Below are positions 50,031 to 62,158 of a DNA stretch of 64,000 bases, in pieces. Under the pieces are notes generated by a model. The model searched no databases and was not told the origin of the DNA. It saw only the letters and a list, made by a program, of their open reading frames with translations. How positions within the stretch are numbered: the stretch's first letter is position 1; each line of letters begins with the position of its first letter. A program made the position numbers and the translations under genes. The stretch spans positions 1,860,001-1,924,000 of the forward strand of contig NC_089423.1 in the NCBI RefSeq assembly GCF_013426205.1, read 5' to 3'. Origin of the DNA: Metarhizium brunneum. Lineage: Eukaryota > Ascomycota > Sordariomycetes > Hypocreales > Clavicipitaceae.

Positions 50031-53000
50031 GGCTTCAGTCGTTGCGGGCATGGGCTTCATCACAGCTGGGCAGTCGGTTAATCAAGTCTTGTGCAACCCC
50101 AAAACACGCCAACTGCATTCCGCAATTCTATCAGAGTACATGCATACCTACCGAGCACCACACGCCTGTTCGCCTTGGGCCCATGGCCGTGATACGTGGG
50201 CAGAGCTTCACATCGTCGTCTCCTGACAACTATCAAGACCGCGACGAGACCAAGACGACCAGACAGCTAATTTAGCCAGGGCCCGTTGATCCTTACCTAG
50301 AATCTCGATCAAACGGGACGGGCCGGCGGGACCAGCTTTTGTTGTTACATGAAACGGCCCTTGCGAGAACCACTTAGTCTCGAATAGCAATCGGCCTGCC
50401 AGGACGCCCAAGCCAGCCGGCTCAGCCCAGACGTTCAACCTTCAAAGCTCACCCTCTCCACCACCGTCCTGGTGTCGCCGAGACGTCCTTGTTGGCCGCC
50501 ATTGCAGCCCCAGAGACTTGCATTCATCACTTGATTGTGCATCATGTGTCGCTGCTTGCCGGTTGACGCCATCTACTTGGCGCGGCTCTGGTCAAGCACT
50601 CACAGCTCGCAGCCTGCCTGGACCAGGTGTTGTTTCGTGCTGGGCCACCGTGGGCAGCAGGACGCCAAGATCACAACCGGGGGCTACGCCGGTAGCATGG
50701 CTGCACCACCACACCGTACGAATCCAGCAGCCCCCAGCTCAACGATTGCTCGACGTGAACAGTCCTGAGATTTCTTCCACCGGGCATTTTTGCCGCGGCT
50801 GCGGTGCGTGCCATGCCACTTGTGCTGACATGGAACTGGGCCTGATTTCAACGAGTGCCAGACCCGCGTCTGTGTGATGAAACGCAAGAGATAGAGTGCC
50901 GCAGCTCAAGAAGCCTAATATCGTCCGAATTAGGAGCGCTGCCGACTCGCCTCCAAGGCGCCAAAACCAAAAAGAAATGTAGGCCATTCACCCAAGCTGC
51001 CAACATTCCGGCGGACGCGACCGCCATTCTCCTTGGTATTTGGTCTTCGATCCCGCGCAGAGCTGCAATAGCACGAGGCTTCGCTTCTGAACTCTCGTAA
51101 TAGCCAGTACCATGATCCACTTTGTGACCTCAGCGTGGGCTTCTTTTGAATTTCAGGCGTTCAGCACTGTCACTGTGGCGCTTCGAGAAGGGCTCCTGAC
51201 TCCGTCGTATGTCTGAGATTCGAAGACAAGCAGGCCCAGACTCTGAGTTTGGCGGTCCCTCTCACTGAATGTGCTTGACATGTGTGTCCGGCGCTGTAAG
51301 CTCCCTTTACCCGCTAGACTGAACGTTTCAACCGAACATCATAGCATTGACCGAGAGAGCTTTGGCCTTGTTTGTACAGCCATGGAGTGGCCAGCAACGC
51401 CGAAATTCAGGGCATGGCAAGCTCCCTTCCCATTTGTTGCTCTGAATCGTGCCACATTATCTCTGATCCCTTGACAATGCCGACCACTCCACACGGAAAA
51501 GTTTCTGCCCCTGGTTATAGAGGGACCCAATGTCACCCATTTGCTCAACCGTGGCCCTTTCGTGATCATTAGCCATCCAAGCCCCGGCTGCGGGAGTCGA
51601 CACACTCCCTAGTGATAATTGTGGATTTATTTTTCAACCGGTGTGACAATTGACACCCTTGATGCACGAGCTTGTCACCACAATGGCAATTTAACTTCCA
51701 GGTATCGAAATCGGAGACACTTTCGTATGGCCTGACAGAAGAATGAGACACGCTAGGCCAGAGTGGCAACACAAAGTATACAATGATAGCAGAAACTTGG
51801 CCTCAATAGGTAAACACTATCATCATGGCTTGTCAGCTGTTTAAACCTGAATGCAATGCGGTTTCTGGGACATCCTTCCGGCGCCAGACGAACCCTGCCA
51901 CGTTGGAAGGACGTTTCTTCTTCGCAATCGCCACCCCTCCTCCCTCTCTCTTGTGACCATCAATAAGGATACGAAGTACTCAGTACCCTGTGAGGAGACT
52001 CACCTTTTGGATGCGCCATCGACGCCAAATTTTGACATGTCCCCGCCCCCTCTCCCTCGTTCACACCCAGCCTGGTTCTTTTGCTCCGTAGTAATGGTCG
52101 TCACTGGTGGCTTGGCGAGAAAGAAAGACATCCGCGGCCCTCGAGACGTGTTCTTGACAAGCAGAACGGAAGACGCAGAGACTGCTGTGACCAGGCCCCA
52201 TGAACTGTGCCGCAGAAGTGGCTTATGTGGTGACCAACATTGACTGCCGACCAGTATGCACGTCAAAGAAGAACGTTCTAGTACAACCAAAGCCTTTATA
52301 TATTACTTGAAAGCTTGAGAACGACGAATTTCTTGTTGAGAAGACGTCCCGTCTCGGCGTTTCCAAACACTGTCAAGGATCTGACAAGTTGTGAATGTAG
52401 CTGGGTAACAGCGGGAATGAGTACTTGGTACTTGAAGTTGATTAGCAACCCTGTGCCGCGAGTCCCTTCTCTTCAGCAATGTGCTGATCCAATTCTTTGT
52501 ATCATCGTCTAGCAAACAATTGAGCACATGAAACATACCTGTCAAAATGAGAAACTGGCAATGGGAGAGATGAAAGAAATTGTACGACGAGTATGAGACG
52601 AGGGGACCTGAGGCCGGGCGATATGGCCGTTGTGGAATCTGCAACGGCATTCGTGGAGTCCGAGCCAAATGGAAGGTTTGTTAGGGGGCAAGACGATCGA
52701 ATCACATCCCTGCTGTACACCGAAATTTGGCATCTGAACTAGTGTTCGACAGGACCAGGCATTGCCTGGTTGTTGACACTTGTTCGTCTTCGGGACGAAC
52801 CACAAACTCCACACGGCCGCAGATCCGGTCGCCATAGTTGCGGCCGACGAGGCAGAAGCCTAAGCAAAACCCGCAGCGGCAAAGAACACCTAGAATTCCA
52901 AGCAATGTCATGACCAAGGGTGGGCCATGCATTGTACATCCAACGCCAGTGAATGTCGTTCTGCAGTCAGATATGGTCAGGGCCCAAGAGCAAGAAGAAA

Positions 53001-54251
53001 GAGAAGTCAATGCCCAATCATGAAATACGTTCCACAACATGAGCCCCGGATGGCATTGGTAATTAGAATTCACATTGACTTGATCGCAGAGTCCAAACCG
53101 AGAAAAATGAGACCCTGAGGCCCTTGTGACGTCCAACCTGGCTCTCGGAGGGCCCGGGCTATGGATATTGCTCCGGGTCTCAGTGGGGGGGAGCAAGAGT
53201 TTTCTGCTTTTGTACTCGAAAGACTTAGGGGCCTTGTTTGAGGCCTGATCAACGTGGCACTTAGAGAGCCCGTCGTACCGTAGAAGCTGAACACGCCCAC
53301 TCTTTCAAACTGGGGCAGCTTGACAGGAGGAAGACCATAGTTCATTGGGCACTCGGGGTGTCCTCTGGGCTGTCTGGACCGCCTGAGGCCAAGAGAGGGA
53401 CTCGTGAAAATAGAAAGTCGACCTTCTCTCGTGGACAACCCCTCCCTCCTCCATCCAGAACTTGTTGCTCCCCTTGCCGTCAGGGGGGGTTGACAATGGA
53501 GGGGCGTAGATGCCCTAGGGGCGTGTATGCTGTGCATGATGCTGGGTGCAGTGTATGGGGCAGTAGGTAAGGATACCCAATCTACGTATCAAGGCCTCTT
53601 TATCCCGCAGGAAGCAACACGATGGTGACGACGTCGTTGGCTGGCGTGCGTAAAAGGTACTTGTTGGCTACGGAACAGTCCCACTGTTGTCGAGTTATAG
53701 AGCGTGGCATGAACGAAGATAGGGCGGATGGCAACGTGATGAACGGCTGTCGTCGAATAAGTATAAGTTAGCACGTGTATCCCCTTCAAAGACGACTTCA
53801 ATTGATAAACCTACTCAACGATATCAGCGTCGACAAACACGACCTCCTCTGTTTACGGATTGAACTGCTGTGAACCGAGGAACCAGAGACCGAAGCCGAA
53901 CAGGACACGCGCTTGAAAGGACCGGACAAGTAAATTGACAAGGGGGTCTGTGTTTGTGTGGGCTGAGCTGTGTTGATAAGTACGCCGCCGAGGCTAAAAG
54001 TGCTTGGTGAGTAGTCCTTTCACGTATTTCGGCCTTTCTATGTAGATCAAGGCACGGCCAGGAGAACAAACCAATGAAGCAACTCCTTGGCTAGGACAGA
54101 AGGAGGCAGAATAGGTCCCGATTCGCGGCCACGTTCGAGCCAAAAGTGGTCTCCATCACCCGGTTCCCACGCTGACGGCGTTTTGCTAGCTCTACCAGTT
54201 TTCTCCCCTCTCACCTTGGCCCGCCGTGTGCCGCTGGCTGATGCTTCGACC

Positions 54252-54590
54252 ATGTGCTACTTCGATCAAACACGCTGGAGTTGCGGTTACTGGCGCTGGG
54301 GACATTTCCGCCAGCAGTGCAACAAGGAATACCGAATGGGGGAGACTTGTGGGCTCAAGCTTGTGTACGAGACCAAGGTAGAACGGGAAGTGTGTAAGCT
54401 TTGCCACGATATGGAGAAGAAGCAGCGTCGATACGACAAAATGTATCGGGATGTACAACGCTGGCAAAGAGAGGGAAATCGAAGTGCAACGATAGAACGG
54501 ACATGCGGAGAGATGCAAGATGTGCTTAACCAAATCTACCGAATGCGCGAGGAGCATGAACACAGGCTACAGTCGCTTGGTCAGGTATGA
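54252..54590 (+). CDS. Small cysteine-rich protein of unknown function
   Basis: An ATG at 54252 opens a 112-residue frame ending TGA at 54588-54590. Six cysteines (2, 11, 23, 33, 48, 51) sit in the first half, with aromatic residues around CGYWRWGHF and a final CKLC pair. The second half is a charged helix (DMEKKQRRYDKMYRDVQRW, then LNQIYRMREEHEHRLQSL) likely to form a coiled coil. No signal peptide is visible, so a cytosolic or nuclear zinc-binding protein seems likelier than a secreted effector. The frame continues upstream of the ATG, but that part is low in character. I recall similar hypothetical proteins in related fungi but cannot verify this; no function is assigned. Confidence 0.7.
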   Translation: MCYFDQTRWSCGYWRWGHFRQQCNKEYRMGETCGLKLVYETKVEREVCKLCHDMEKKQRRYDKMYRDVQRWQREGNRSATIERTCGEMQDVLNQIYRMREEHEHRLQSLGQV

Positions 54591-54930
54591 GAGACCCTTC
54601 CTTCCAATTGAGAGCGCCGCCAATCCAGCCCTCCAAGGGTACAAGCAGCAAATGGGACCGTGACTGGTGTCAACCATTGACCTCCCCGAGGGGCTCCTTC
54701 CCGACGAGTTGGGGGCAGAGAGAAACAAAGAACTGTGGCTAATCGACGTGTGTGTTCAGTAACGAAGCCAGGGGCGAGAGGGGGGCTTTCTGCAGAACAA
54801 AAACGATGGATTGGCTCCAAGTAATATGACGAAATAGAAAGACGGGCGACATGACACCCAACCAAACAAGACAAGTCGGAAACACCACGACTTTTTTTTT
54901 TGAGACAAGAAGGACAGAAGGCGACACAAG

Positions 54931-55000
54931 GGCAGAGGAGGAGGAAGAAGAAGAAGAAGAAGAAGACGAAGAAAAAGAAGAACAAGAAGAAGAAAAAGCG
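54931..55000. repeat. Polypurine (GAA/GAG) tract
   Basis: About 70 bp that are almost entirely A and G on the plus strand, dominated by GAA units. Such mirror-like purine tracts may form triplex DNA; here it only makes spurious Glu-rich or Ser-rich open frames. Confidence 0.85.
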
Positions 55001-56269
55001 CAGCAGAAATGCAGTTTGTCGGAGAATAGAGCAAGTCGCGCGGGGCTTGCCATGGTCCGCACCGGCCTTTGCTTAAGGCGTGGATAGAAGCATTAGGATA
55101 TTCAGATTCAGACTAGTAATTTCGTCTGGTGTTTAATTCGTTCCGTTATGGATGGCATGGGAGATCACGTCAACAGCTGGAAGGAGAAGCTACAGACCAA
55201 AAAAAGCTATTAGAGCCAGCGTTTTCATTGTGTGTACCGTGGGGGCTTTTGGCGTTGGGGCGGTCTGGTTTTGACCAAGGGCAAGCACTTTGAAAAGGCA
55301 GCCCGCATTGAGAAACTTCTTCTTCATTAGCTATTAGATACCTATCTATTGTCAACCATGGCCACAGGGTTATGCCGCGTGACCTGCCTGTAGTGCTGCG
55401 GTTTAATTGTCTCGATACTTTTGTCAAATCCTTTTGTTGCCAAGTGAGCTTCGCCCATGCAAAAGATCTAAGCAACATCATGTCCTGATTCCCAGCAGCT
55501 AACTCAGGGATGAATTTGTGGACTGATGAGTGGTCTATACGCGTGTGTTTACCCAAGCAGGCTCCAGGACGGAGTAGTGTGGCCAAGAGCAGACAACCAT
55601 TGGCCTGCCAGCCATGAGCCGTTCAGAGGTGTAGCTAGTCCGTAATAGAGCTGCAAAAAAGAATTCAGTGGGAGGAAAAGCCTGTAATATAGACCATCGG
55701 AGATGCCGCTTCCTTGGTTTCTAGTGGATCGAGCGATGCCCTAGACAACAACATGAGGAGGGCCCCCGACCCCAGTTGGACGCCCGTTGCCCTCAACTCT
55801 GAAAAGCCGCGGGGATTGTTGTCCGTTCCTGTGTGCGTGTGTGGGCAACGGTGTGTGCGTGGTGCCTCTCCTCGCTTATCGGGCCTATAGCCGGCTTTCT
55901 GTCGACTTCTCTGGCAGGCACCGGATGATGGTACCGCGTACATATGCGCCTTCAGCTTGGTGGGTGATGTGCCGCTCGGAGTCCGGAGAGATCTTGTGCC
56001 AATCTGACAGTTGAATGTCTTGATCATGCACAACTGCGGCCGTTGGACGCGACTCAATCTTGAGGTAATTAAGGTCGTTACGGCTCGCCAACGCTCACGC
56101 GTTGGAGACGTTGCTGCGGGTTTGCTGCGAGTGGAGTGGAGCAGCTGAGGGCTTGTCGACATCTATCCATGGACCATGACAAGGTCATGTCATTGCCGTG
56201 GCTCGCTGGACGCCGTCTAACAAGGGACGCAAGCGCACCATTGTTTTCTTTGACCAAGCTCGACCTCCA

Positions 56270-56285
56270 TACTCCGTACGGAGTA
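56270..56285. repeat. Perfect 16-bp palindrome TACTCCGTACGGAGTA
   Basis: The sequence equals its own reverse complement over 16 bases. A half copy, TACTCCGTA, is at 36684-36692, and partial copies occur around 46562 and 57832. It may be a protein-binding site or a recurrent genomic word; nothing more can be read from it. Confidence 0.7.
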
Positions 56286-59189
56286 CCCCTTGGCCCCTTT
56301 CTTTGTCCGGCTCGGGCTTGGTAGTGGCTGAGTCGGAAGGGCTTTGATGGCAATCCCTGATGAGCACAAACGAACCTTCGGACCAACCCCCCAATTCTGC
56401 CCTTTAAGTGGTCCTCCTTGCCTGTACGAGCCAAAATCCGGTGCAGCAATGACTGGTTGAACGCGAGGTTAAGTGCGAGCCGTCCCGGCAGCTTGGACAG
56501 AGGCACGGCAAGATCCTTGCTTCCGCCCCTCACTGGGGCAGGGAAACTAAAGAAACGGTGCGAGCCGAAGACGGAGTACAAAAGCCATTGATAAGTTGTC
56601 AGCACTCCATGCGTACAGGTTGATCATCATTGATACATTCGTATCTCGGGTGTGTTTGCGAAGAGACTCGCATGAGTGTTGAGCGAGTTGCTGTGTAATG
56701 CAGCAGTTGCACAATTGAACATATAGCTCAAACTTTAAACCTCAAACACCGAGTTACGGAAAAGGAAAAGGGAACAAAAAAAAACACGCAACACCCAAAC
56801 CATGTGCCAGTATGTGTAGCCTATCTACGCACAACTGTTCAAAGTCAATATGCGCAACCGCCTCATCACCATCGAAAATCCGGACAATTCCCTCTAGTGT
56901 CGGGCCCTTGGTCTCCACATAGAAGACGTAAACAAAGATGAGTTTACAAGAATCCCGGAGGGTGTAGGAGAAGAGGGAGAGGAAGAAACATTCAAGAGAG
57001 CACTTATAGGGTGTTGAGGATAAAACAAGTATTCAGACCAGGTCACCACCCGTGTAGATATACATGGGGACCCAAGCCCGAACCCTGCCTTTCTACCACC
57101 CAGGCGTATCGAAAACACGGGGACACCAGCTCAATCTTTTCCTTAGAAACACTTGCTTGTCCACGGGTGGTTCCCTGCCAGCCGCTAGTCTCCCTATCGG
57201 AGGATTGGGCAAGATCACAACCGGAGATATGTAGCTGGCTTCATGCAAGCCACAGCCTCCATGTCCTACTTGTCAGGAAAGAGGATTTCCGTACAGTCAC
57301 ACCCGACCAATATATGGGGTTATGGAGACTGGAGACATGAGGCAAAATTGGCTATTTTGCCGTGGTGGAAAATAAGCGTACTGTCAAAAGGGGCTGGTAG
57401 TTTTAACTAGAAGTTGGCTTGCTCCTGGACATGAACAGCCTCATGCTGGCCTGGCCTAGACAAAAAAAAAAAAAAAAAAAGGTTGGTTAATTCACTAGTA
57501 GAGGCAACCAAAGCAAACCGTTGTCGCAAAAAGATGACTCTGTTGGCAGTATTGTCACGCGGCTGGTTGCCGGTGATTTGAAATGTGAGACATTGTGATG
57601 AACCTTGTGTCGGCAGCTGCCTTCTAGTCGTCTAGAATGTACTCGGTAGTTGCTGTAATAAGCAAAAAGGCAGCTTGGCGTTGCAGCGCATGCTTCCCGA
57701 TAAACCGGGCAACATGTCCCAAGCTCTGCAAGTAATAATCCGGCCAACTACCACGCTGGCGTCCACGAAGCGGACAGACAGACTTACATGCCCGTCAACT
57801 TCGTGAAAGTTGTATCAAATCAAATCTAATAGTACGGAGGACACAGTCCTTCTGGTCGAACCTTTCCGGAGCAGTGACCCGACATTCGCTTGACCAACGT
57901 CGCCTTGGAGCACAGAGGCCAACGCCGCACCATTTTTTGTCAGCAAATACAGGCGCACATGGCTGTCCTCGAGCGCAGAACGAGATTTGTCGACTTGTTT
58001 TGGGTTCCCGCTACCTGGGCGCTCATGAGAGTTGTCATCTGGCTCTCTACTTGTCTGGCATCTCTTCGGCAGCCATGTTGGAATGGAGAAAGAGAACGAT
58101 TCTGCTGGCATGAGGGAGTCGGGCCATATCCCATAACAAGTAGGAAACGCGAGGCGGTACACACGTAAAGTAGCATTCCTGCCCCGAAGACCCGAGGCTA
58201 CTTGAGAATATCAAGTCATTAACCACTGTGGCTGGGGAGGATTTGCAAATCTCCAGCCAAAAGAGGGCGCTGGATCAGAGCCGGTTCCCCCAAGTCTTGC
58301 TTCCAGAGTGACCAAGCCCCCTTCCACGCCCCCCTTCACACTCCTCCACGGACAGCTTCTCTATTTCCATCATTGTTTCTTCACAACCTGCCGCCTGCCT
58401 CCTGCCGCCTGCCTCCTGCCTACCCCATTCGGACATGTCATCCGCCGCTCCTCGTCTCTGATTGGCGCCCATGCCAACCTCCGGCCGCCGAACCTCCCGT
58501 GTGGCCGGGACTTGCCACTCCAGAACCAAACCAGCCGCCCCGGGTCTCGCGTTTTGCCTAAATATCCATGTCTTTTTCGGAAGCCGGCCCATGACGCCAC
58601 CGCGTCTTGCCTTAACTCGTTGCAGGGGACATATTTAGCGGGTTGGAGTCGGAGCTATTCACGCCATAAGTCTTGTCCATACCTGCTGCCACGATGCGTC
58701 TTTTTTGGCTCATGCTCGAGCCGCAGGATTATTGACTATAAGCGGGCCATGTGTGTTTTTCTTTGGTGGAGATGATGAGAAGTGTGTTTGTTGTCCAAAC
58801 TACGTTTACATATTTGTTCGTGGCGCAGCTTCCTTTTTCTTTGGCGGGAAGGGGGAGAAAGAAGGCAGCAGAATCCATTTTTGCGTTCCAATTCGCCGAT
58901 TGGTTCCATGCTTGCTTGCCTCTATCTATCTGTACATTGAGTCCTCTGTGCTGCCAACAGCAATCTCTTCTTCGTCCCGTCAATTCCTTCTTGCGAATAC
59001 AAACAGTCGATAATTATCCATCCCTCTACCGATTCCCTCAGTCAAATGTACACTTTGTTTCCACATTGCAAAAACATCCAACGACGGTTCCAAATAGAAT
59101 ACAGCCAATCTCTCTCACCAGCCCATGCGACGCGACATCACCCCACCAGGACATCTTAGACTTCGGTTCAAGGCTCAATATTTCGCACG

Positions 59190-62158
59190 CTACACCTCAT
59201 CTTCTTCAGTGCGACTATCCAACTCCATGGGCTCGACCCTCTGCGTTGCTGTCTCCGTCTCTGTCATGCTAACGCCAGCCATGCTAGACATTGACATGTT
59301 TGCGGCAGCTGCTGCACCATTTTCGAGAAGCTCAATACTGGCCAATGCCCTCACAAACTTATCCTTCTCAGACTTCAACGTCTCCCGCCTGCCAGCGGTT
59401 GTCTCGTCCTCCTCCATCAGTCTCTCATAGACACTTGCGGCGTCAGGACCCCGAATACCCAGCTTATCCTCCAAATAGTGCGGCAGTTGACGTCGAATAG
59501 CTGGAATCATACGGCAAATGATGCGCTGGGACACGGCATCGGCGAAGCGCAAGGCCGCGAGGCGATAATACCCCCTAACGTATGCAATGACCTCCAACTC
59601 TCGCGCAAATGGATCCCGACCAAGCCTGAGCATCTCCTGATCTCGCCTCTTCGCTTCCTGTACTCGTTTGTCTTCAGTGAGCTTGTCGCTTGAAATGTAG
59701 TTCCCAGGGTCTGGACCAACGGCCTTGAGACGCATAAAGTGGCGAAAACGGGTAAGCTCCATGTACTCATCATCCCTGTATTGCTCGAACGTCTTGTCGT
59801 TGAAGGTGAGTAGGCGTTCTTTTTCGTCATGGTAGAGGAGGGCAAGATCATGCTCTGTTTCTTTGCGGTGCTCCTCGAGGAACCTCCGCAGGTGCCTTTT
59901 GGCCTCCAGATAAATAAACCTTTTTTTAAGCCCTTCCAACGCTTTGTTGAGGGTAGATTCTAATTCCGACTGAAGTTCTCGCATTGTCTGCTTGATAAAG
60001 GCATCCATGGGTCCATTCCACGGTCGGACTGCTTCAACTACCAGATCTTCATAAACTTGATCAGATGTGCGATCAGGCATGCCAGCCTTGGTCTTTGCTT
60101 CAATCTCCTCGCGAACTTGACGCAGAGTACGGAAACCACGGCCAACATTGGTAAACCCCGCAAATGGTTCCGGCAAGACTGTTTTTTTGGGGATAGTCGC
60201 GCGAGGAGCCATGATACTAGTCCCACGTAGAGTAAGTCCATGCTGTTCCTCGGGTTTTACGTGGCCGTTGGAAGGGGTCCCATGCAAGGGAGTCTCCAGA
60301 CGAGGCCGCTTAGAAGGGGTAATATTTGTTGGCGCCGTGCGCCTTTTGGCAGTTGGAGTAGTTGTTGCAACGGATGCTGCATCTGATTCATCGTCTGATA
60401 TCTCGAGGACGGGAAAATCAGACTTGTCTTTGAGAGTGAACTTGGGCTTTGTCTCCAGCAGGCAGTTGCGAAAATTGCGCGGCAGAACGCTGAAGTGGCT
60501 CATAAACCCTTCCAACTTGAGCCGTGCCGAGTCAGCAAAGGCCATTAGCCCCGTCTTTATCTCCAGCTCCACGTTGTCCGGAAGTTCTGGAAGGTTTGCG
60601 AGCTGCTTTGTGATCTTGTCCAAGTGGTGCTTGACTTTCTGCTTAATATTGGGCAGGCTGTAACGGGTTAGCCGTTGTTGCAAACAGTGTCCTCTCGACA
60701 TCAACTGCTCCTCTGGAGGCTTACCTCTTGGCAAATTCTTCGCCCAAACGTTCAGAGAGGAACGACTTGAGTTTCTCAACGCCACATCGTTCGGAAAATC
60801 CATGAAACTCCGATGGCCAGTTCCCAAGAGAGTGAGACTCGAACACCAATTCTTCCCACTTCTTCAGCTCATCGAGATCTTTGCCCTGTGGGCGTGAAGT
60901 AATAAAGTATCCTAGACCTGTCTGATGGGTACAGCCCTTCATGATAGCCAACCACTGGTCGTGGTTTCCAGCTTCTGGCAGTAAGTCGGCTTTCGTTAGA
61001 ACGCCGATAGTTCGCGAGGTTGCGCCCAGCTTTCGAGTTAGGCCAAAAGTAGACGAGTTCTCGGCGTCACTATTCATAGGCATGGAGCAAATAATAATGG
61101 CAGAAGGATGTTGAATGTAGGCTTTAGACAAGTTGCGCACGACATTTACCAAGTAATCATCCTTTGCATCCGCAGGATTCTGGAAAATACCTGGCATGTC
61201 ATAAAAGGACAGATCTGGCAGATCGGGCCCTTTGATCTCTAAAGCCACAACGTTGGGCGAGAACTTGGCGACAGTCTCTGCGGCAGCGTCCTCAATACGC
61301 CTGTTAACTGCGATGGCTCCAGAGCCTGGAATAAACAGACCATGGTGCTTATCGTCGTTCAGAATGGCAATCTGGGCCCATCTCAAAACCTCTTCAATTT
61401 GACTCTTATCCTGCATGGTCTTGAACTCATGCACCGCCGAAACAGGTTGCTTGCGCCATGGAAAGAATGGATCTTCGTCTGTCACATCCGACTCAACAAT
61501 AGGTCGATCAGTGGGTGGCTGAAATGAGTACTCTTTTCGAAGCCAGACACGACAAGACCAGTCGCTATTGCGTGAAACTCGAATGTGAAGTGGGCATCGC
61601 GTGCAGGTGCCCTCACTCCTGGGCAGATCCAAATTCGCAAGACCGGACATGAGACTCGATTTTCCGGCTGACTGGTCACCAACAAGGACTAGCTCTGGCA
61701 ACTGGACATCATGAGACACCCCCAGCTGCTGCAGTTCGCCCAAGGTGTCGTTGCAAGCCTTTAGCTTCTTTCCGATATCTTGGAAAGAGGTGTGAAAGAA
61801 ACTGTCGTCATGATTGCTGATTGGACTTTCCACAGACACGCCATTCGTGGCATTAGGACGAGTCCTGATCTCTCGCAACATTGGTCCTGTGTCGAGGCTG
61901 CGCTCACTAGGCGCAGCTGTCATCATGTCAGTACAGATATCAGTATAGGAGAGGTGAGGTTTTCCAAGACTTACGTGCATCAGACCTGCCTTGGCGAGCT
62001 ATGTGGTTGGTGGGACCGTAGTTCGTAACATAAGATCTCACATCAACATCGTTGATGTCGTCCAGGGCGAAAGGCTCTGTTAAGGAGGTATCTGGGTCCT
62101 GCTTGATACGCCGGCTCCCCCCTCCTCCACGGTGACGACGCGGAGTTGCAGTTGTCAT
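59190..62158 (-). CDS. Dynamin-family large GTPase
   Basis: Three exons: 62158-61975, 61916-60725 and 60657-59190. Introns 61917-61974 (GTAAGT..CAG, 58 bp) and 60658-60724 (GTAAGC..CAG, 67 bp) give 947 residues. The GTPase domain lies at about 110-400, with P-loop GDQSAGKSS near 142, PRSEGTCTRCP as the switch-I-like stretch, DMPGI (G3) and TKAD (G4). A long helical middle/effector region follows, ending in a GED-like segment (VIAYVRGYYRLAALRFADAV). A basic stretch, AKRRTAPTNITPSKRPRLE, at about 563-582 looks like a bipartite nuclear localisation signal within a Ser/Thr-rich insertion. There is no PH domain or proline-rich tail. This resembles the expanded fungal Mx/Vps1-like dynamins, not Vps1 or Dnm1 themselves. 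Membrane-remodelling target unknown. Confidence 0.9.

Larger units (their letters stand above)
45512..54251. other. 8.7 kb stretch without a supportable gene, rich in simple repeats
   Basis: Open frames here are mostly under 170 codons (one reaches 254) and none shows a family signature. Short repeats are frequent: GTTGCA units (46338-46374), CAT/CAC units (about 47325-47352), CTC units (about 48340-48357), a 15-T run (49555-49569), GGCAGGCAA units (about 49770-49800), and GGCGTT/GGCGTG units (49984-50030). The right end should hold the promoter of the gene at 54252. No transposon termini or reverse-transcriptase motifs were seen. Non-coding RNAs, species-specific small genes or decayed sequence cannot be excluded. 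Confidence 0.5.
54591..59189. other. 4.6 kb intergenic stretch without a supportable gene
   Basis: No coding region could be tied to a family; the longest open frame (56078-56605, minus) has no recognisable feature. Noted elements are the purine-rich tract at 54931-55000, the 16-bp palindrome at 56270-56285, an A run at 57462-57480 and CTGCCGC/CTGCCTC units at 58387-58420. The right end should contain the 3' untranslated region of the dynamin-family gene. Confidence 0.45.

Noticed and set aside
49299..50063. 254-codon minus-strand open frame
   Set aside because: It starts at GTG, its first part is made by a GGCGTT repeat, and it shows low-complexity Pro/Ala/Thr sequence with no family signature.
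52702..53196. 164-codon minus-strand open frame with a Cys-rich hydrophobic segment
   Set aside because: No recognisable family, no clear start context and no splice structure that improves it. Kept only as a note for transcript data.
56078..56605. 175-codon minus-strand open frame over the palindrome region
   Set aside because: No domain, signal peptide or coiled coil is visible and no intron structure supports it.
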